Source of the DNA: Oscillospiraceae bacterium
Lineage (GTDB): Bacteria > Bacillota > Clostridia > UBA1381 > UBA9506
DNA length: 36,081 bases
Direction of reading: 5' to 3'
Assembly (NCBI GenBank): GCA_015068905.1
Contig: SVJQ01000015.1
Coordinates: 1 to 36,081, forward strand
This document shows positions 21,310 to 29,842 of the stretch, piece after piece (positions within the stretch are counted from its first letter, which is position 1; each line of letters starts with the position of its first letter). The notes under the pieces are model-generated. The model was not told the DNA's origin. It saw only the letters and a list, made by a program, of their open reading frames with translations, and searched no databases. A program made the position numbers and the translations under genes.

Positions 21310-22686
21310 ATGGATTTTCGTAAAGAACACGACTCAATGGGCGAGGTTTTAGTCCCTGCTGACAAGCTTTGGGCAGCCCAGACACAAAGAAGCCATGAGA
21401 ATTTTGAAATTGGTGTGGATATTGAAACCATGCCCCGTGAAATTACTTATGCTTTCGGTGTTTTAAAGAAAGCGGCGGCTATGGCAAATAACGCATTAAA
21501 GCCTGAAAAAATGACAGATGAAAAGCTTGCAGCTATCAGTCAGGCTTGTGACGAGGTGGCAAGCGGCGCGCTAAATGACCACTTCCCCTTGGTTGTGTGG
21601 CAGACCGGCTCCGGCACTCAGTCTAACATGAATGCCAATGAGGTTATTGCAAACCGCGGCAACCAGATTGCCGGTGCAAAAATTCTGCATCCTAATGACG
21701 ATGTCAACATGAGCCAGTCTTCTAATGACACCTTCCCCACAGCGATGCACATTTCTGCCGTTTTAGCCATTGAAGATAAACTGATTCCTGCAGCACAGGA
21801 ACTAATTGATACATTTCTTCGTCTTGAAAAAGAGAACGAGGGTATTGTTAAGAGCGGCAGAACCCACCTGCAGGATGCAACGCCCATCACCTTCTCTCAG
21901 GAGATCAGTGGCTGGAGATCAAGCCTTGAGCGTGACGTTGAGCTGTTAAAGCTTTCTGTTAAACCGCTCTCTGAGCTTGCCTTAGGCGGTACCGCCGTTG
22001 GCACAGGTCTTAACGCCCCCAAGGGCTTTGATGCGCTGGTGGCTGAAAAGGTAAGTGAAATCACCGGCAAAAAGTTTGTCACAGCGGCAAATAAGTTCCA
22101 CGCCCTGACCTCAAAAGATGAACTTGTGTTTGCACACGGCGCCATTAAAGCCTTAGCGTGCGATATGCTGAAAATTGCCAATGACATTCGCTGGCTGGCA
22201 AGTGGCCCCCGTGACGGCTTGGGTGAAATTTTCATCCCCGAAAATGAGCCCGGCTCATCCATTATGCCCGGCAAGGTTAACCCCACCCAGTGCGAGGCGG
22301 TGACTATGGTTGCTGTTCAGGTTATGGGTAACGATGTGGCTGTTGGTATGGCGGCATCTCAGGGTAACTTTGAGCTTAACGTGTTTATGCCGGTTTGTAT
22401 GTATAACTTCCTGCAGTCAGCACGGCTTTTAGCTGAAGCTATCGTGTCCTTTAATAAAAACTGCGCTGTGGGCATCAAAGCAAATAAAGAAAAAATGCAC
22501 CACAACCTGCATAACTCTTTAATGCTGGTTACAGCACTGAATCCCTACATTGGCTATGAAAATGCGGCAAAGACCGCTAAAAAAGCATATAAAGATAACA
22601 TTTCTTTAAAAGAAGCCTGCGTAGCGCTTGGCTTTTTGACAGAAGAAAAGTTTGACGAGGTTTTCCACCCCGAACAAATGGTTTAA
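21310..22686 (+). CDS. fumC: Class II fumarate hydratase
   Basis: 458 residues, full length, cytosolic homotetramer interconverting malate and fumarate without an iron-sulfur cluster. Signature GSSIMPGKVNPTQCEA carries the catalytic Ser. SGTQSNMNANEVIANR, SSNDTFPTAMHI and SGRTHLQDATPITFSQEISGW are the three active-site segments. RBS GAGGGTG precedes the ATG. It heads a tightly packed ten-gene run that ends with the fumarate reductase flavoprotein (hdrB follows 21 bases downstream). This placement argues that it supplies fumarate to that reductase. An aspartase identity is less likely given the fumarase-type Lys/Asn pattern, but by eye this is not absolute. Confidence 0.94.
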   Translation: MDFRKEHDSMGEVLVPADKLWAAQTQRSHENFEIGVDIETMPREITYAFGVLKKAAAMANNALKPEKMTDEKLAAISQACDEVASGALNDHFPLVVWQTGSGTQSNMNANEVIANRGNQIAGAKILHPNDDVNMSQSSNDTFPTAMHISAVLAIEDKLIPAAQELIDTFLRLEKENEGIVKSGRTHLQDATPITFSQEISGWRSSLERDVELLKLSVKPLSELALGGTAVGTGLNAPKGFDALVAEKVSEITGKKFVTAANKFHALTSKDELVFAHGAIKALACDMLKIANDIRWLASGPRDGLGEIFIPENEPGSSIMPGKVNPTQCEAVTMVAVQVMGNDVAVGMAASQGNFELNVFMPVCMYNFLQSARLLAEAIVSFNKNCAVGIKANKEKMHHNLHNSLMLVTALNPYIGYENAAKTAKKAYKDNISLKEACVALGFLTEEKFDEVFHPEQMV

Positions 22687-22707
22687 TGATGCGAAAGGAG
22701 AAGGAAC

Positions 22708-23496
22708 ATGAAGGTTTCGTATTATCCCGGTTGTACCCTTAAAACCAAAGCCAAAGACTTAGATTTTTATTTAAGAAAATGTGCTGAGGTTTTAGGTGTA
22801 GAAGTGGAAGAAATAGAGAACTGGCAATGCTGTGGCGGTGTTTTCACCACCTCAAATGATGAAATTGCCACAAAGCTTTCCTCTGTCCGTGCCCTCTCTG
22901 AGGCGCGTGATAAAGGTCAAAAGCTTTTAACGGTTTGCTCTGCCTGTCACAACGTGATTAAGCAGACCAACTACCAGATTAAAAACGATAAGGATTTTGC
23001 TTTTCGTGCAAACAATTATATGAAAGAAGCCACACCTTATGAGGGTGAAACAGAGGTCATTCACTTTTTAGAGCTTTTGCGTGATGAAATCGGCTTTGAT
23101 GCTATAAAAGAAAAGGTGACAGACGCTTTAAAGGATAAAAAAATTGCAGCATATTACGGCTGCCTGCTTCTTCGCCCCGGCAAGGTTATGCAATTAGATG
23201 ACGCTGAAAACCCCACAATTATGGAACAACTCATTGAGGCAATGGGTGCCACCCCCGTTGTTTCCCCTTACCGTAACGAGTGCTGCGGCGGCTATGTGGT
23301 GTTAGAGGATGCCGAAAGCGCGAAAAAGAAAAGCACATCCATTACAGAAAATGCTAAAAAAATGGGCGCAGATATGATTGTAACCGCCTGCCCCTTATGT
23401 AAATATAACTTAGAAAAGCATGATCAGTCTATTCCCGTTGTGTATGTAACAGAGCTCCTGGCTGAAGCACTGGGAATTAAGGAGGGCGCAAGATGA
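22708..23496 (+). CDS. hdrB: Heterodisulfide reductase-like subunit B (two CCG domains)
   Basis: 262 residues with two full CCG domains. The first has Cys9, Cys41-Cys42 and Cys77/Cys80; the second has Cys152, Cys192-Cys193 and Cys228/Cys231. In methanogen HdrB these bind two noncubane [4Fe-4S] clusters that split the heterodisulfide. Bacteria lack CoM-S-S-CoB, so here HdrB must reduce another disulfide or pass electrons to the fumarate reductase encoded in the same operon. All ligands are intact, so the clusters are expected. RBS GAAAGGAGAAGG; the gene overlaps hdrC by 4 bases (ATGA). Confidence 0.92.
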   Translation: MKVSYYPGCTLKTKAKDLDFYLRKCAEVLGVEVEEIENWQCCGGVFTTSNDEIATKLSSVRALSEARDKGQKLLTVCSACHNVIKQTNYQIKNDKDFAFRANNYMKEATPYEGETEVIHFLELLRDEIGFDAIKEKVTDALKDKKIAAYYGCLLLRPGKVMQLDDAENPTIMEQLIEAMGATPVVSPYRNECCGGYVVLEDAESAKKKSTSITENAKKMGADMIVTACPLCKYNLEKHDQSIPVVYVTELLAEALGIKEGAR

Positions 23497-23879
23497 ACAA
23501 AAAAGCAATCCGTGACGAAATCATAAAAATCAGCGGCGTAAATCCAAAAAAATGTATGAAGTGCGGCAAATGCTCCGGCACCTGCCCCTCATATAACGAG
23601 ATGGAATACCATCCCCACCAGTTTGTATATATGGTGGAAAGTGGCGACATTGAGCCGCTACTTAAGTCAGAATCACTTTACAAGTGCCTTTCCTGCTTTG
23701 CTTGTGTAGAGCGTTGCCCCAGAGGGGTAGAGCCTGCCAAGATTATTGAAGCTGTCAGACTGATGGCAGTGAGAGAGCAGGGTAAAAACCACTTAAAGAG
23801 TGATGCTATCCCCGAATTGTTAGACGAAAACCTGCCTCAGCAGGCCATCGTCAGCGCAATGCGTAAATACAGTAAATAA
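23493..23879 (+). CDS. hdrC: Heterodisulfide reductase-like subunit C
   Basis: 128 residues, shorter than most HdrC proteins (about 180). It has two classical [4Fe-4S] motifs: CMKCGKCSGTC (Cys21, 24, 27, 31) and CLSCFACVERC (Cys65, 68, 71, 75), then a short helical tail. It carries electrons between HdrA and HdrB. Translation is coupled to hdrB by a 4-base overlap, and hdrA starts 17 bases later with GAAAGGAGAAG. Confidence 0.92.
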   Translation: MNKKAIRDEIIKISGVNPKKCMKCGKCSGTCPSYNEMEYHPHQFVYMVESGDIEPLLKSESLYKCLSCFACVERCPRGVEPAKIIEAVRLMAVREQGKNHLKSDAIPELLDENLPQQAIVSAMRKYSK

Positions 23880-23896
23880 GAAAGGAGAAGACAAAA

Positions 23897-25891
23897 ATGC
23901 AAAGAATTGGCGTATTCGTTTGTTGGTGCGGAAGTAACATTGCCGCTACGGTTGATGTTAAAGCAGTTGCTGAGGCGCTCGCGGCTGAACCGGGCGTGGT
24001 CTTCTCCACCGACTATCAATATATGTGCTCTCAGGCAGGGCAGGATATGATTAAAGAAGCCATCCGTGAGCACAAGCTCACCGGTGTGGTTATCTGCTCT
24101 TGTTCCCCCCGTATGCATGAGGCAACCTTCAGAAAAACCGCAGAGAGTGCCGGCATCAACCCCTATATGGTTGAAATTGCTAACATCCGCGAGCAGTGCT
24201 CCTGGGTGCATAAAGACATTCCCACCGGTACAGAAAAATCTATTATTTTAGGCAGAGCTGCCATTGCTAAGGTTAACTTAAACGCACCCTTAACCCCCGG
24301 CGAAAGCCCGGTGACAAAGCGCGCGCTGGTTATCGGCGGCGGTATCGCTGGTATTCAGACAGCACTCGACATTGCAGATGCCGGCTTCCCGGTTGACATT
24401 GTTGAGAAAAAGCCCACCATCGGCGGCAAAATGGCACAGATTGATAAAACCTTCCCCACACTTGACTGTGCCGCTTGTATCTTAACCCCGAAAATGGTGG
24501 ATGTGGCTCAGAACGATAAAATCAGAATTTTCTCTTACAGCGAGGTGGAAGCAGTTTCCGGCTTCGTTGGTAATTTTGATGTAAAAATCAAGAAAAAAGC
24601 GCGGTACGTTGATGAAGAAAAATGTACCGGTTGCGGTCTGTGTACTGAAAAATGTCCGCAAAAGAAAGTGCCTAACGACTTTAACTTAGGTATGGATATG
24701 AAGCGTGCTATCTACATTCCTTTTGCACAGGCTGTACCCAAGGTTGCAACCATTGAGGCAGACTACTGTAATATGTTAAAGAACGGCAAGTGTGGCGTTT
24801 GTGCTAAGGTTTGTACTGCCGGTGCTATTGACTATAAACAGCAGGACGAAATCATCGAAGAAAAGTACGGTGCTATTGTTGTTGCAACGGGCTTTAACCC
24901 CATCAGTATGGATAAGTTTGATGAATTTGCCTATAACCAGTCAAAAGATGTTATCACATCCTTAGAGTTTGAGCGTCTGACCAATGCGGCAGGTCCTACT
25001 GCCGGAAAATTGCTCCGTCCTTCTGACGGCAAGCACCCCGAAACCATTGTGTTTGTTCAGTGCGTTGGTTCAAGATGTGATGCCTGCAACGAAAAGGGCA
25101 AGGAATATTGCTCTAAGATTTGCTGTATGTATACCGCAAAACACGCAATGCTCACCCGTGACAAATATCCCGATACCGATGTGTATGTGTTCTACATTGA
25201 CGTGAGAACACCGGGCAAAAACTTTGACGAATTCTATCGCCGCGCTGTTGAAGAATACGGCGTGCACTACATTAAAGGTATGGTTGGTAAGATTCTGCCT
25301 GAGGGCGATAAGCTCAAAGTTAGAGCCTCTGACCTGATTGAAAATAAGCAGATTAACATTGATGCAGATTTGGTTGTTTTAGCGGCGGCTATTGAGCCGG
25401 ATAAATCTGCAAGACCCTTGGCTACTATGCTGACAGCCAGCATGGACACGAACGACTTCTTCACAGAAGCCCATCCCAAGCTCCGTCCTGTTGAAAGCCC
25501 CACAGCCGGTGTATTCCTGTCCGGTGCGTGTCAGGGCCCGAAGGACATTCCTGAAACTGTTTCTCAGGCAGGTGCGGCGGCATCTAAGGTTATCGGCTTA
25601 CTCGCTAAAGATAAGCTGATGGGTAACCCCTGCGTGGCGCAGTCTGATGAGATGATGTGTAACGGCTGTTCTTCCTGCGAGCGTGTTTGTCCTTACGGTG
25701 CAATCAGCTATGCAGACAAAGAATTCCGTATGCCGGACAGAACCACAAAGGTTCGCCGTGTGGCTCAGGTTAACGAAGCGGTTTGTCAGGGCTGCGGTGC
25801 TTGTACCGTTGCCTGCCCGTCCGGTGCTATGGACTTAAAGGGCTTTAAGAATGCTCAAATCTTAGCGGAGGTGGATGCAATATGTCGATGA
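23897..25891 (+). CDS. hdrA: Heterodisulfide reductase-like subunit A (bifurcating FAD subunit)
   Basis: 664 residues, the length of the methanogen enzyme. The N-terminal Fe-S domain is about 1-135 (FVCWCGSNI, QYMCSQAGQ, VICSCSPRMHE). The FAD/thioredoxin-reductase-like domain starts VIGGGIAGIQTAL (145-157) and includes the hallmark KPTIGGKMAQIDKTFPTLD followed by CAAC. An inserted ferredoxin domain has Cys243/246/249/253 and CGVCAKVC (299-306). A C-terminal ferredoxin pair has CNGCSSCERVCP and CQGCGACTVACP. HdrA holds the FAD that splits electrons between a high-potential acceptor and ferredoxin. No selenocysteine or fused domains are seen. It overlaps flxD by 10 bases. Confidence 0.94.
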   Translation: MQRIGVFVCWCGSNIAATVDVKAVAEALAAEPGVVFSTDYQYMCSQAGQDMIKEAIREHKLTGVVICSCSPRMHEATFRKTAESAGINPYMVEIANIREQCSWVHKDIPTGTEKSIILGRAAIAKVNLNAPLTPGESPVTKRALVIGGGIAGIQTALDIADAGFPVDIVEKKPTIGGKMAQIDKTFPTLDCAACILTPKMVDVAQNDKIRIFSYSEVEAVSGFVGNFDVKIKKKARYVDEEKCTGCGLCTEKCPQKKVPNDFNLGMDMKRAIYIPFAQAVPKVATIEADYCNMLKNGKCGVCAKVCTAGAIDYKQQDEIIEEKYGAIVVATGFNPISMDKFDEFAYNQSKDVITSLEFERLTNAAGPTAGKLLRPSDGKHPETIVFVQCVGSRCDACNEKGKEYCSKICCMYTAKHAMLTRDKYPDTDVYVFYIDVRTPGKNFDEFYRRAVEEYGVHYIKGMVGKILPEGDKLKVRASDLIENKQINIDADLVVLAAAIEPDKSARPLATMLTASMDTNDFFTEAHPKLRPVESPTAGVFLSGACQGPKDIPETVSQAGAAASKVIGLLAKDKLMGNPCVAQSDEMMCNGCSSCERVCPYGAISYADKEFRMPDRTTKVRRVAQVNEAVCQGCGACTVACPSGAMDLKGFKNAQILAEVDAICR

Positions 25892-26316
25892 ACGAATTTA
25901 AACCCAAAATTGTTGCCTTCTGCTGTAACTGGTGCTCTTACGCCGGTGCAGACCTTGCCGGCAACAACCGCCTTTCGTACCCTGCTGATGTAAAAATCAT
26001 CCGCGTACCCTGTTCCTGCCGTGTAAACCCCATGTTTATTCTTCGTGCATTCCAAAAGGGTGCTGACGGGGTTATCATTTGCGGTTGCCACCCCGGCGAC
26101 TGCCACTACACCTCAGGTAACTACTATACAAGAAGAAGAATGGCGCTTCTTTTCTCTATGCTTGACTATTTAGGCATTGAAAGAGAGCGTACGCGCTTAG
26201 AGTGGGTATCAGCCGCAGAAGGCGCCAAGTTCTCACAGACCATGAACGAGTTTGTAGAGGCTGTAACCGCCTTAGGCGAGAATAAGAGATTGGAGGACTT
26301 ACGATGCAAAGAGTAA
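25882..26316 (+). CDS. flxD: MvhD/FlxD-like [2Fe-2S] adaptor protein
   Basis: 144 residues of the MvhD/FlpD family. Cys pattern FCCNWCSYAGAD (residues 14-18), PCSCRVNP and ICGCHPGDCHY is conserved and binds a [2Fe-2S] cluster. The protein links an electron-input module to HdrA. The start is ATG 25882, placed by GGAGG at 25867-25871. It overlaps hdrA at its start and flxC at its end (13 bases). The name flxD follows the Desulfovibrio flxABCD-hdrABC arrangement; here the gene order is inverted (hdrBCA-flxDCBA). Confidence 0.88.
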   Translation: MSMNEFKPKIVAFCCNWCSYAGADLAGNNRLSYPADVKIIRVPCSCRVNPMFILRAFQKGADGVIICGCHPGDCHYTSGNYYTRRRMALLFSMLDYLGIERERTRLEWVSAAEGAKFSQTMNEFVEAVTALGENKRLEDLRCKE

Positions 26317-27299
26317 CCCGTGACGCTTTAGTTAAAAAAGCAACAGAGCTTTTATCTGCCGGCACGGTTGACCGTGTGCTTGGCTGGAGAGCCGGTGAGT
26401 TTTCCTACGATGTAACCCCTTATGTATTTAAAGATGCAGAAACGCTGCAGGCTGATTTCGTATTTGACGATTTCTGCGGCGCAAACTTCTCAAAATATTT
26501 AGTTAAAGAATGTGCTAAAAGTGAGGGCAAGGTTTTGGTGTTCTTAAAGCCTTGCGATACCTACAGCTTTAACCAGCTTCTCACCGAGCACCGCTTTGAC
26601 CGTGAAAAGGTCTATGCGGTGGGCATCCCCTGCGAGGGTATGGTTGATATTACTAAAATCCGCGAAAAGGCAGAGGGTATTTCCGAGGTTGTGGCAGAGG
26701 ATAGCGGCTATGTTGTAAAAACCCTGTACGACGGTGATGTTAAACTGACTGCTGAAGAAGCGCTGGCTGAGCGTTGCCTTTCTTGCAAGAGCAAAAAGCA
26801 CGTTGCCTATGACGAGCTGTTGGGCGAAGATGGCGAGGTTTTAGATTCTGCCCGTTTTGATGAAGTTGAAAAACTTGAGGCTATGACGCCGGATGAACGG
26901 TTTGCTTTCTGGCGCGGCGAGCTTTCAAGATGTATCCGCTGTAACGCCTGCCGTGATGTTTGCCCGGCTTGCACCTGTGAAAAATGCGTGTTTGACAACC
27001 CCAAATCCGGTGTTGAAAACAAAGCCATTGCAGACAGCTTTGAAGAAAAAATGTTCCACATCATCCGTGCTTTCCACGTTGCGGGCAGATGTACCGACTG
27101 TGGCGAATGCTCAAGAGTTTGTCCTCAGAACATTCCCCTGCATTTATTAAACAGAAAATTTATTAAAGATATTAACGGTTTTTACGGTGACTATCAGGCA
27201 GGCGAAGAAGTTGGTTCTCGCGCGCCCTTAGTCAACTACACGACAGAGGACTTAGAGCCTTCTGACGCCGTTAAGAAAGGAGATGGCGAAAATGCGTAA
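26304..27299 (+). CDS. flxC: FlxC-like iron-sulfur subunit
   Basis: 331 residues. The N-terminal half (1-150) resembles coenzyme F420 hydrogenase/dehydrogenase beta-type and sulfhydrogenase subunits (FDDFCGANFSKYLVKEC, VFLKPCDTYSFNQLL). The C-terminal half has two [4Fe-4S] motifs: CIRCNACRDVC (210-220) and CTDCGECSRVC (263-273). Extra Cys occur at 158, 161, 223, 225 and 228. It should relay electrons between the FlxA flavin and FlxD/HdrA. It overlaps flxD by 13 and flxB by 8 bases, a sign of a stoichiometric complex. Confidence 0.82.
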   Translation: MQRVTRDALVKKATELLSAGTVDRVLGWRAGEFSYDVTPYVFKDAETLQADFVFDDFCGANFSKYLVKECAKSEGKVLVFLKPCDTYSFNQLLTEHRFDREKVYAVGIPCEGMVDITKIREKAEGISEVVAEDSGYVVKTLYDGDVKLTAEEALAERCLSCKSKKHVAYDELLGEDGEVLDSARFDEVEKLEAMTPDERFAFWRGELSRCIRCNACRDVCPACTCEKCVFDNPKSGVENKAIADSFEEKMFHIIRAFHVAGRCTDCGECSRVCPQNIPLHLLNRKFIKDINGFYGDYQAGEEVGSRAPLVNYTTEDLEPSDAVKKGDGENA

Positions 27300-28317
27300 A
27301 ATTTCTTTTGATTCACTCTCTGCGCTGTTTGAGCTGGTCTCCGCTAGCATGCCCCTTTACCTGCCGGTGGACGGCAAAGAGGGTGCCTCCTACAAAAAGT
27401 GGGAACCCGGTGTTGAATACTCCAAAGCATTAAACACCAATAAGAGCGCAAAAGACTTTTTCTTCCCCCAGGTTGAAAATATGATGGCATTTAAAACCGA
27501 GGGCAAGAACATTGAAGTGTTAGACATTCGCGAAGACGTTGGTCCTTTTGCTGTTTTCGGTGTTCGTGCCTGTGATGTAAAAAGCTTTGAAATTTTAGAC
27601 AGAGTCTTTTTATCTGACCCCGTTGACAGTTTTTATCAGAATAGACGCGAAAGCGCTGTGATTATTACCGTAGCTTGCTCCCGTCCGCAGGAAACCTGCT
27701 TCTGCAAGGCATTCGGCATTGACGCAGCAGCCCCCGGCGGTGACGTGGAATGCGTGATGGCAGAGGGAAGCGTCTATTTAGAAGCGAAGACCGAAAAGGG
27801 CGAAGCCTTTTTAAAGCAAGTTGAAGCGGCAACTGAAGAATGCGATGCAAAGGCTGCTGAGAGTGAGCAGGCAAAGATTCGTGAAAGAATCGAAAAGCTG
27901 CCTCTTGCAAATCTTTCAACCGATGCTTTCGGTGGCGGCAAAACCAAGGATTATTTTGACAGCCCTTTGTGGGATGAGTTGTCTGCCAGCTGCTTAGGCT
28001 GCGGTACCTGCACCTTTGTGTGCCCCACCTGCCAGTGCTATGATATTAAGGACTATAACACAGGCAAAGGCGTCAAACGGTTCCGCTGCTGGGATTCCTG
28101 TATGTATTCCGACTTCACCAAAATGGCACACGGCAACATCAGAAATTCTCAGAAAGAGCGTTTTCGTCAGCGGTTTATGCACAAGCTTGTGTATTTCCCT
28201 GAAAACAACGATGAAATTTTCGGTTGCGTAGGCTGTGGCAGATGCCTTGCCAAATGCCCGATTTCTATGAATATTGTGAAAGTAATGAAAACATTGGGAG
28301 GTGCAGAACGTGAATAA
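27292..28317 (+). CDS. flxB: FlxB-like iron-sulfur subunit (AsrA/sulfhydrogenase beta type)
   Basis: 341 residues from ATG 27292. The ATG at 27283 directly follows the AAAGGAG site and is too close. Family: 4Fe-4S dicluster protein like sulfite reductase subunit A and hydrogenase subunit HydB. Features: GPFAVFGVRACDVKSFEILDRVF (about 84-106), ACSRPQETCFC (129-138), two clusters CLGCGTCTFVC (234-244) and CVGCGRCLAKC (312-322), and the linking RCWDSCMYSDFTKMAHG stretch. It overlaps its neighbours by 8 bases on both sides. Expected role: part of the NADH-oxidising Flx arm. Confidence 0.85.
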   Translation: MRKISFDSLSALFELVSASMPLYLPVDGKEGASYKKWEPGVEYSKALNTNKSAKDFFFPQVENMMAFKTEGKNIEVLDIREDVGPFAVFGVRACDVKSFEILDRVFLSDPVDSFYQNRRESAVIITVACSRPQETCFCKAFGIDAAAPGGDVECVMAEGSVYLEAKTEKGEAFLKQVEAATEECDAKAAESEQAKIRERIEKLPLANLSTDAFGGGKTKDYFDSPLWDELSASCLGCGTCTFVCPTCQCYDIKDYNTGKGVKRFRCWDSCMYSDFTKMAHGNIRNSQKERFRQRFMHKLVYFPENNDEIFGCVGCGRCLAKCPISMNIVKVMKTLGGAERE

Positions 28318-29140
28318 TCAGGAACCTTTAATCCCCAAGGTGGGAACCATCACCGATGTGAGAATTGACACCCCCGACGTTAAAACCTTCCGTGTTCTAA
28401 CGCCTGACGGCAAAAAGGCCTTTGACCATATGCCCGGTCAATGTGCCATGCTCTCCATCCCCGGCGTGGGCGAGGCAATGTTTTCAATTACCTCATCACC
28501 CACCAATACAGAATATATGGAATTTTCCATCAAAAAGTGCGGCTGCGTAACCGAGTGGCTCCATCAGGCTGAAGTGGGTCAGCAGATTACCATCCGTGGG
28601 CCTTACGGCAAACCTTTCCCCGTTGACACGGTGTTCAAAGGTCAGGATATGCTCTTTATCGCCGGCGGTATTGGACTTGCGCCCCTGCGCTCTGTCATTA
28701 ACTACTGCCGTCACTATCGTGATCAGTACGGCAAAATTGATATCGTTTACGGTTCAAGAAGCAAAGACGATTTAGTTGACTATAAAGAAATTATTGATGA
28801 ATGGTGCAATGATGATGGCATTAACGTGCATCTCACCATTGACAATCCTCAGGAGGGTTGGGATGGTCACGTTGGCTTCGTTCCGAACTATGTGAAAGAG
28901 CTGGGCTTTTCAACCGATAAAACCGCCATCCTTTGCGGCCCGCCCATTATGATTAAATTCACTCTGCAGGGCCTTGTCGATTTAGGCTTTGAAAAAACTC
29001 AGATTTATACAACTATGGAGCTTAAGATGAAATGCGGCGTGGGCAAATGCGGCAGATGTAACATCGGCGCAAAATATGTCTGCAAAGACGGCCCCGTGTT
29101 CCGCTGTGACGAAATCGACGAGCTGCCCGATGAGTATTAA
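28310..29140 (+). CDS. flxA: FlxA-like NAD(P)H-binding flavoprotein (AsrB/HydG-gamma type)
   Basis: 276 residues, GTG start at 28310 with GGAGG 7 bases upstream; the GTG at 28301 overlaps that site. It is a ferredoxin-reductase fold with an FAD domain (PGQCAMLSIPGVGEAMFSITSSP), RGPYGKPF, a pyridine-nucleotide domain (FIAGGIGLAPLRSVI, YGSRSKDDLVDY, AILCGPPIMIKF), and a C-terminal [2Fe-2S] site (CGVGKCGRCNIGAKYVCKDG). It is the entry point for NAD(P)H electrons. In the Desulfovibrio Flx-Hdr complex the donor is NADH; the nucleotide here is not provable by eye. Confidence 0.9.
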   Translation: MNNQEPLIPKVGTITDVRIDTPDVKTFRVLTPDGKKAFDHMPGQCAMLSIPGVGEAMFSITSSPTNTEYMEFSIKKCGCVTEWLHQAEVGQQITIRGPYGKPFPVDTVFKGQDMLFIAGGIGLAPLRSVINYCRHYRDQYGKIDIVYGSRSKDDLVDYKEIIDEWCNDDGINVHLTIDNPQEGWDGHVGFVPNYVKELGFSTDKTAILCGPPIMIKFTLQGLVDLGFEKTQIYTTMELKMKCGVGKCGRCNIGAKYVCKDGPVFRCDEIDELPDEY

Positions 29141-29155
29141 AAGGAGGATATGAAC

Positions 29156-29830
29156 ATGGAAAACACAGTAAATATATTCTTGTTCGGTAAAAAGTACAGC
29201 GTGCCGGATAATCTGACCATTATGCGTGCCATGGAATATGCCGGCTATCAGTTAAAGCGTGGCTGTGGTTGCAGAAACGGATTCTGCGGTGCTTGTGCCA
29301 CCATTTACAGAATCGCAGGAGACAGAGAATTAAAGGCCTGCCTTGCCTGCCAGACAAAAGTTGAAGATAATATGTATATCGCAACCCTGCCCTTCTTCCC
29401 CTTAGTAAAGCAGGTGTATGATATTGAAAAAATCGGCCCCACAGAGCAGATTATGATGCAGCTTTATCCTGAAATTTATGCCTGCATCGGCTGTAATGCC
29501 TGCACTAAGGCCTGCACACAGGAATTAAACGTTATGCAGTACATTGCATACGCTCAGCGCGGCGAATATGAAAAATGTGCTGAAGAATCCTTTGACTGCG
29601 TTATGTGTGGCGTTTGCTCCTCCCGTTGCCCTGCCGGCATCTCTCATCCTCAGGTTGCAATGCTTGCACGTCGCTTAAACGGTAAGTACATTGCCCCCAA
29701 GTGTGACCACCTTGAAAAAAGAGTGGAAGAAATCAACGAGGGCACCTTCAACAAGCTGATTGAAGACCTGATGGGCAAGCCCATTGACGAAATTAAAGAA
29801 CTGTATAACAACAGAGAGATTGAGAAATAA
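29156..29830 (+). CDS. Fumarate reductase iron-sulfur subunit, short soluble (TfrB N-terminal) type
   Basis: 224 residues from ATG 29156 (AAGGAGG is 8 bases ahead; the ATG at 29150 is only 2 bases away). A [2Fe-2S] ferredoxin-like domain (1-80) carries CGCRNGFCGAC and CLAC. A helical domain with two cluster motifs follows: CIGCNACTKAC (about 110-120) and CVMCGVCSSRC (about 148-158). SdhB/FrdB would use a [3Fe-4S] Cys pattern to face quinone. Here both motifs have the full Cys set. Methanogen thiol:fumarate reductase TfrB has the same plan plus a CCG domain, which is absent here. The operon's HdrB may supply it. No membrane-anchor gene follows. Confidence 0.85.
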   Translation: MENTVNIFLFGKKYSVPDNLTIMRAMEYAGYQLKRGCGCRNGFCGACATIYRIAGDRELKACLACQTKVEDNMYIATLPFFPLVKQVYDIEKIGPTEQIMMQLYPEIYACIGCNACTKACTQELNVMQYIAYAQRGEYEKCAEESFDCVMCGVCSSRCPAGISHPQVAMLARRLNGKYIAPKCDHLEKRVEEINEGTFNKLIEDLMGKPIDEIKELYNNREIEK

Positions 29831-29842
29831 GGAGGTGCGGTT

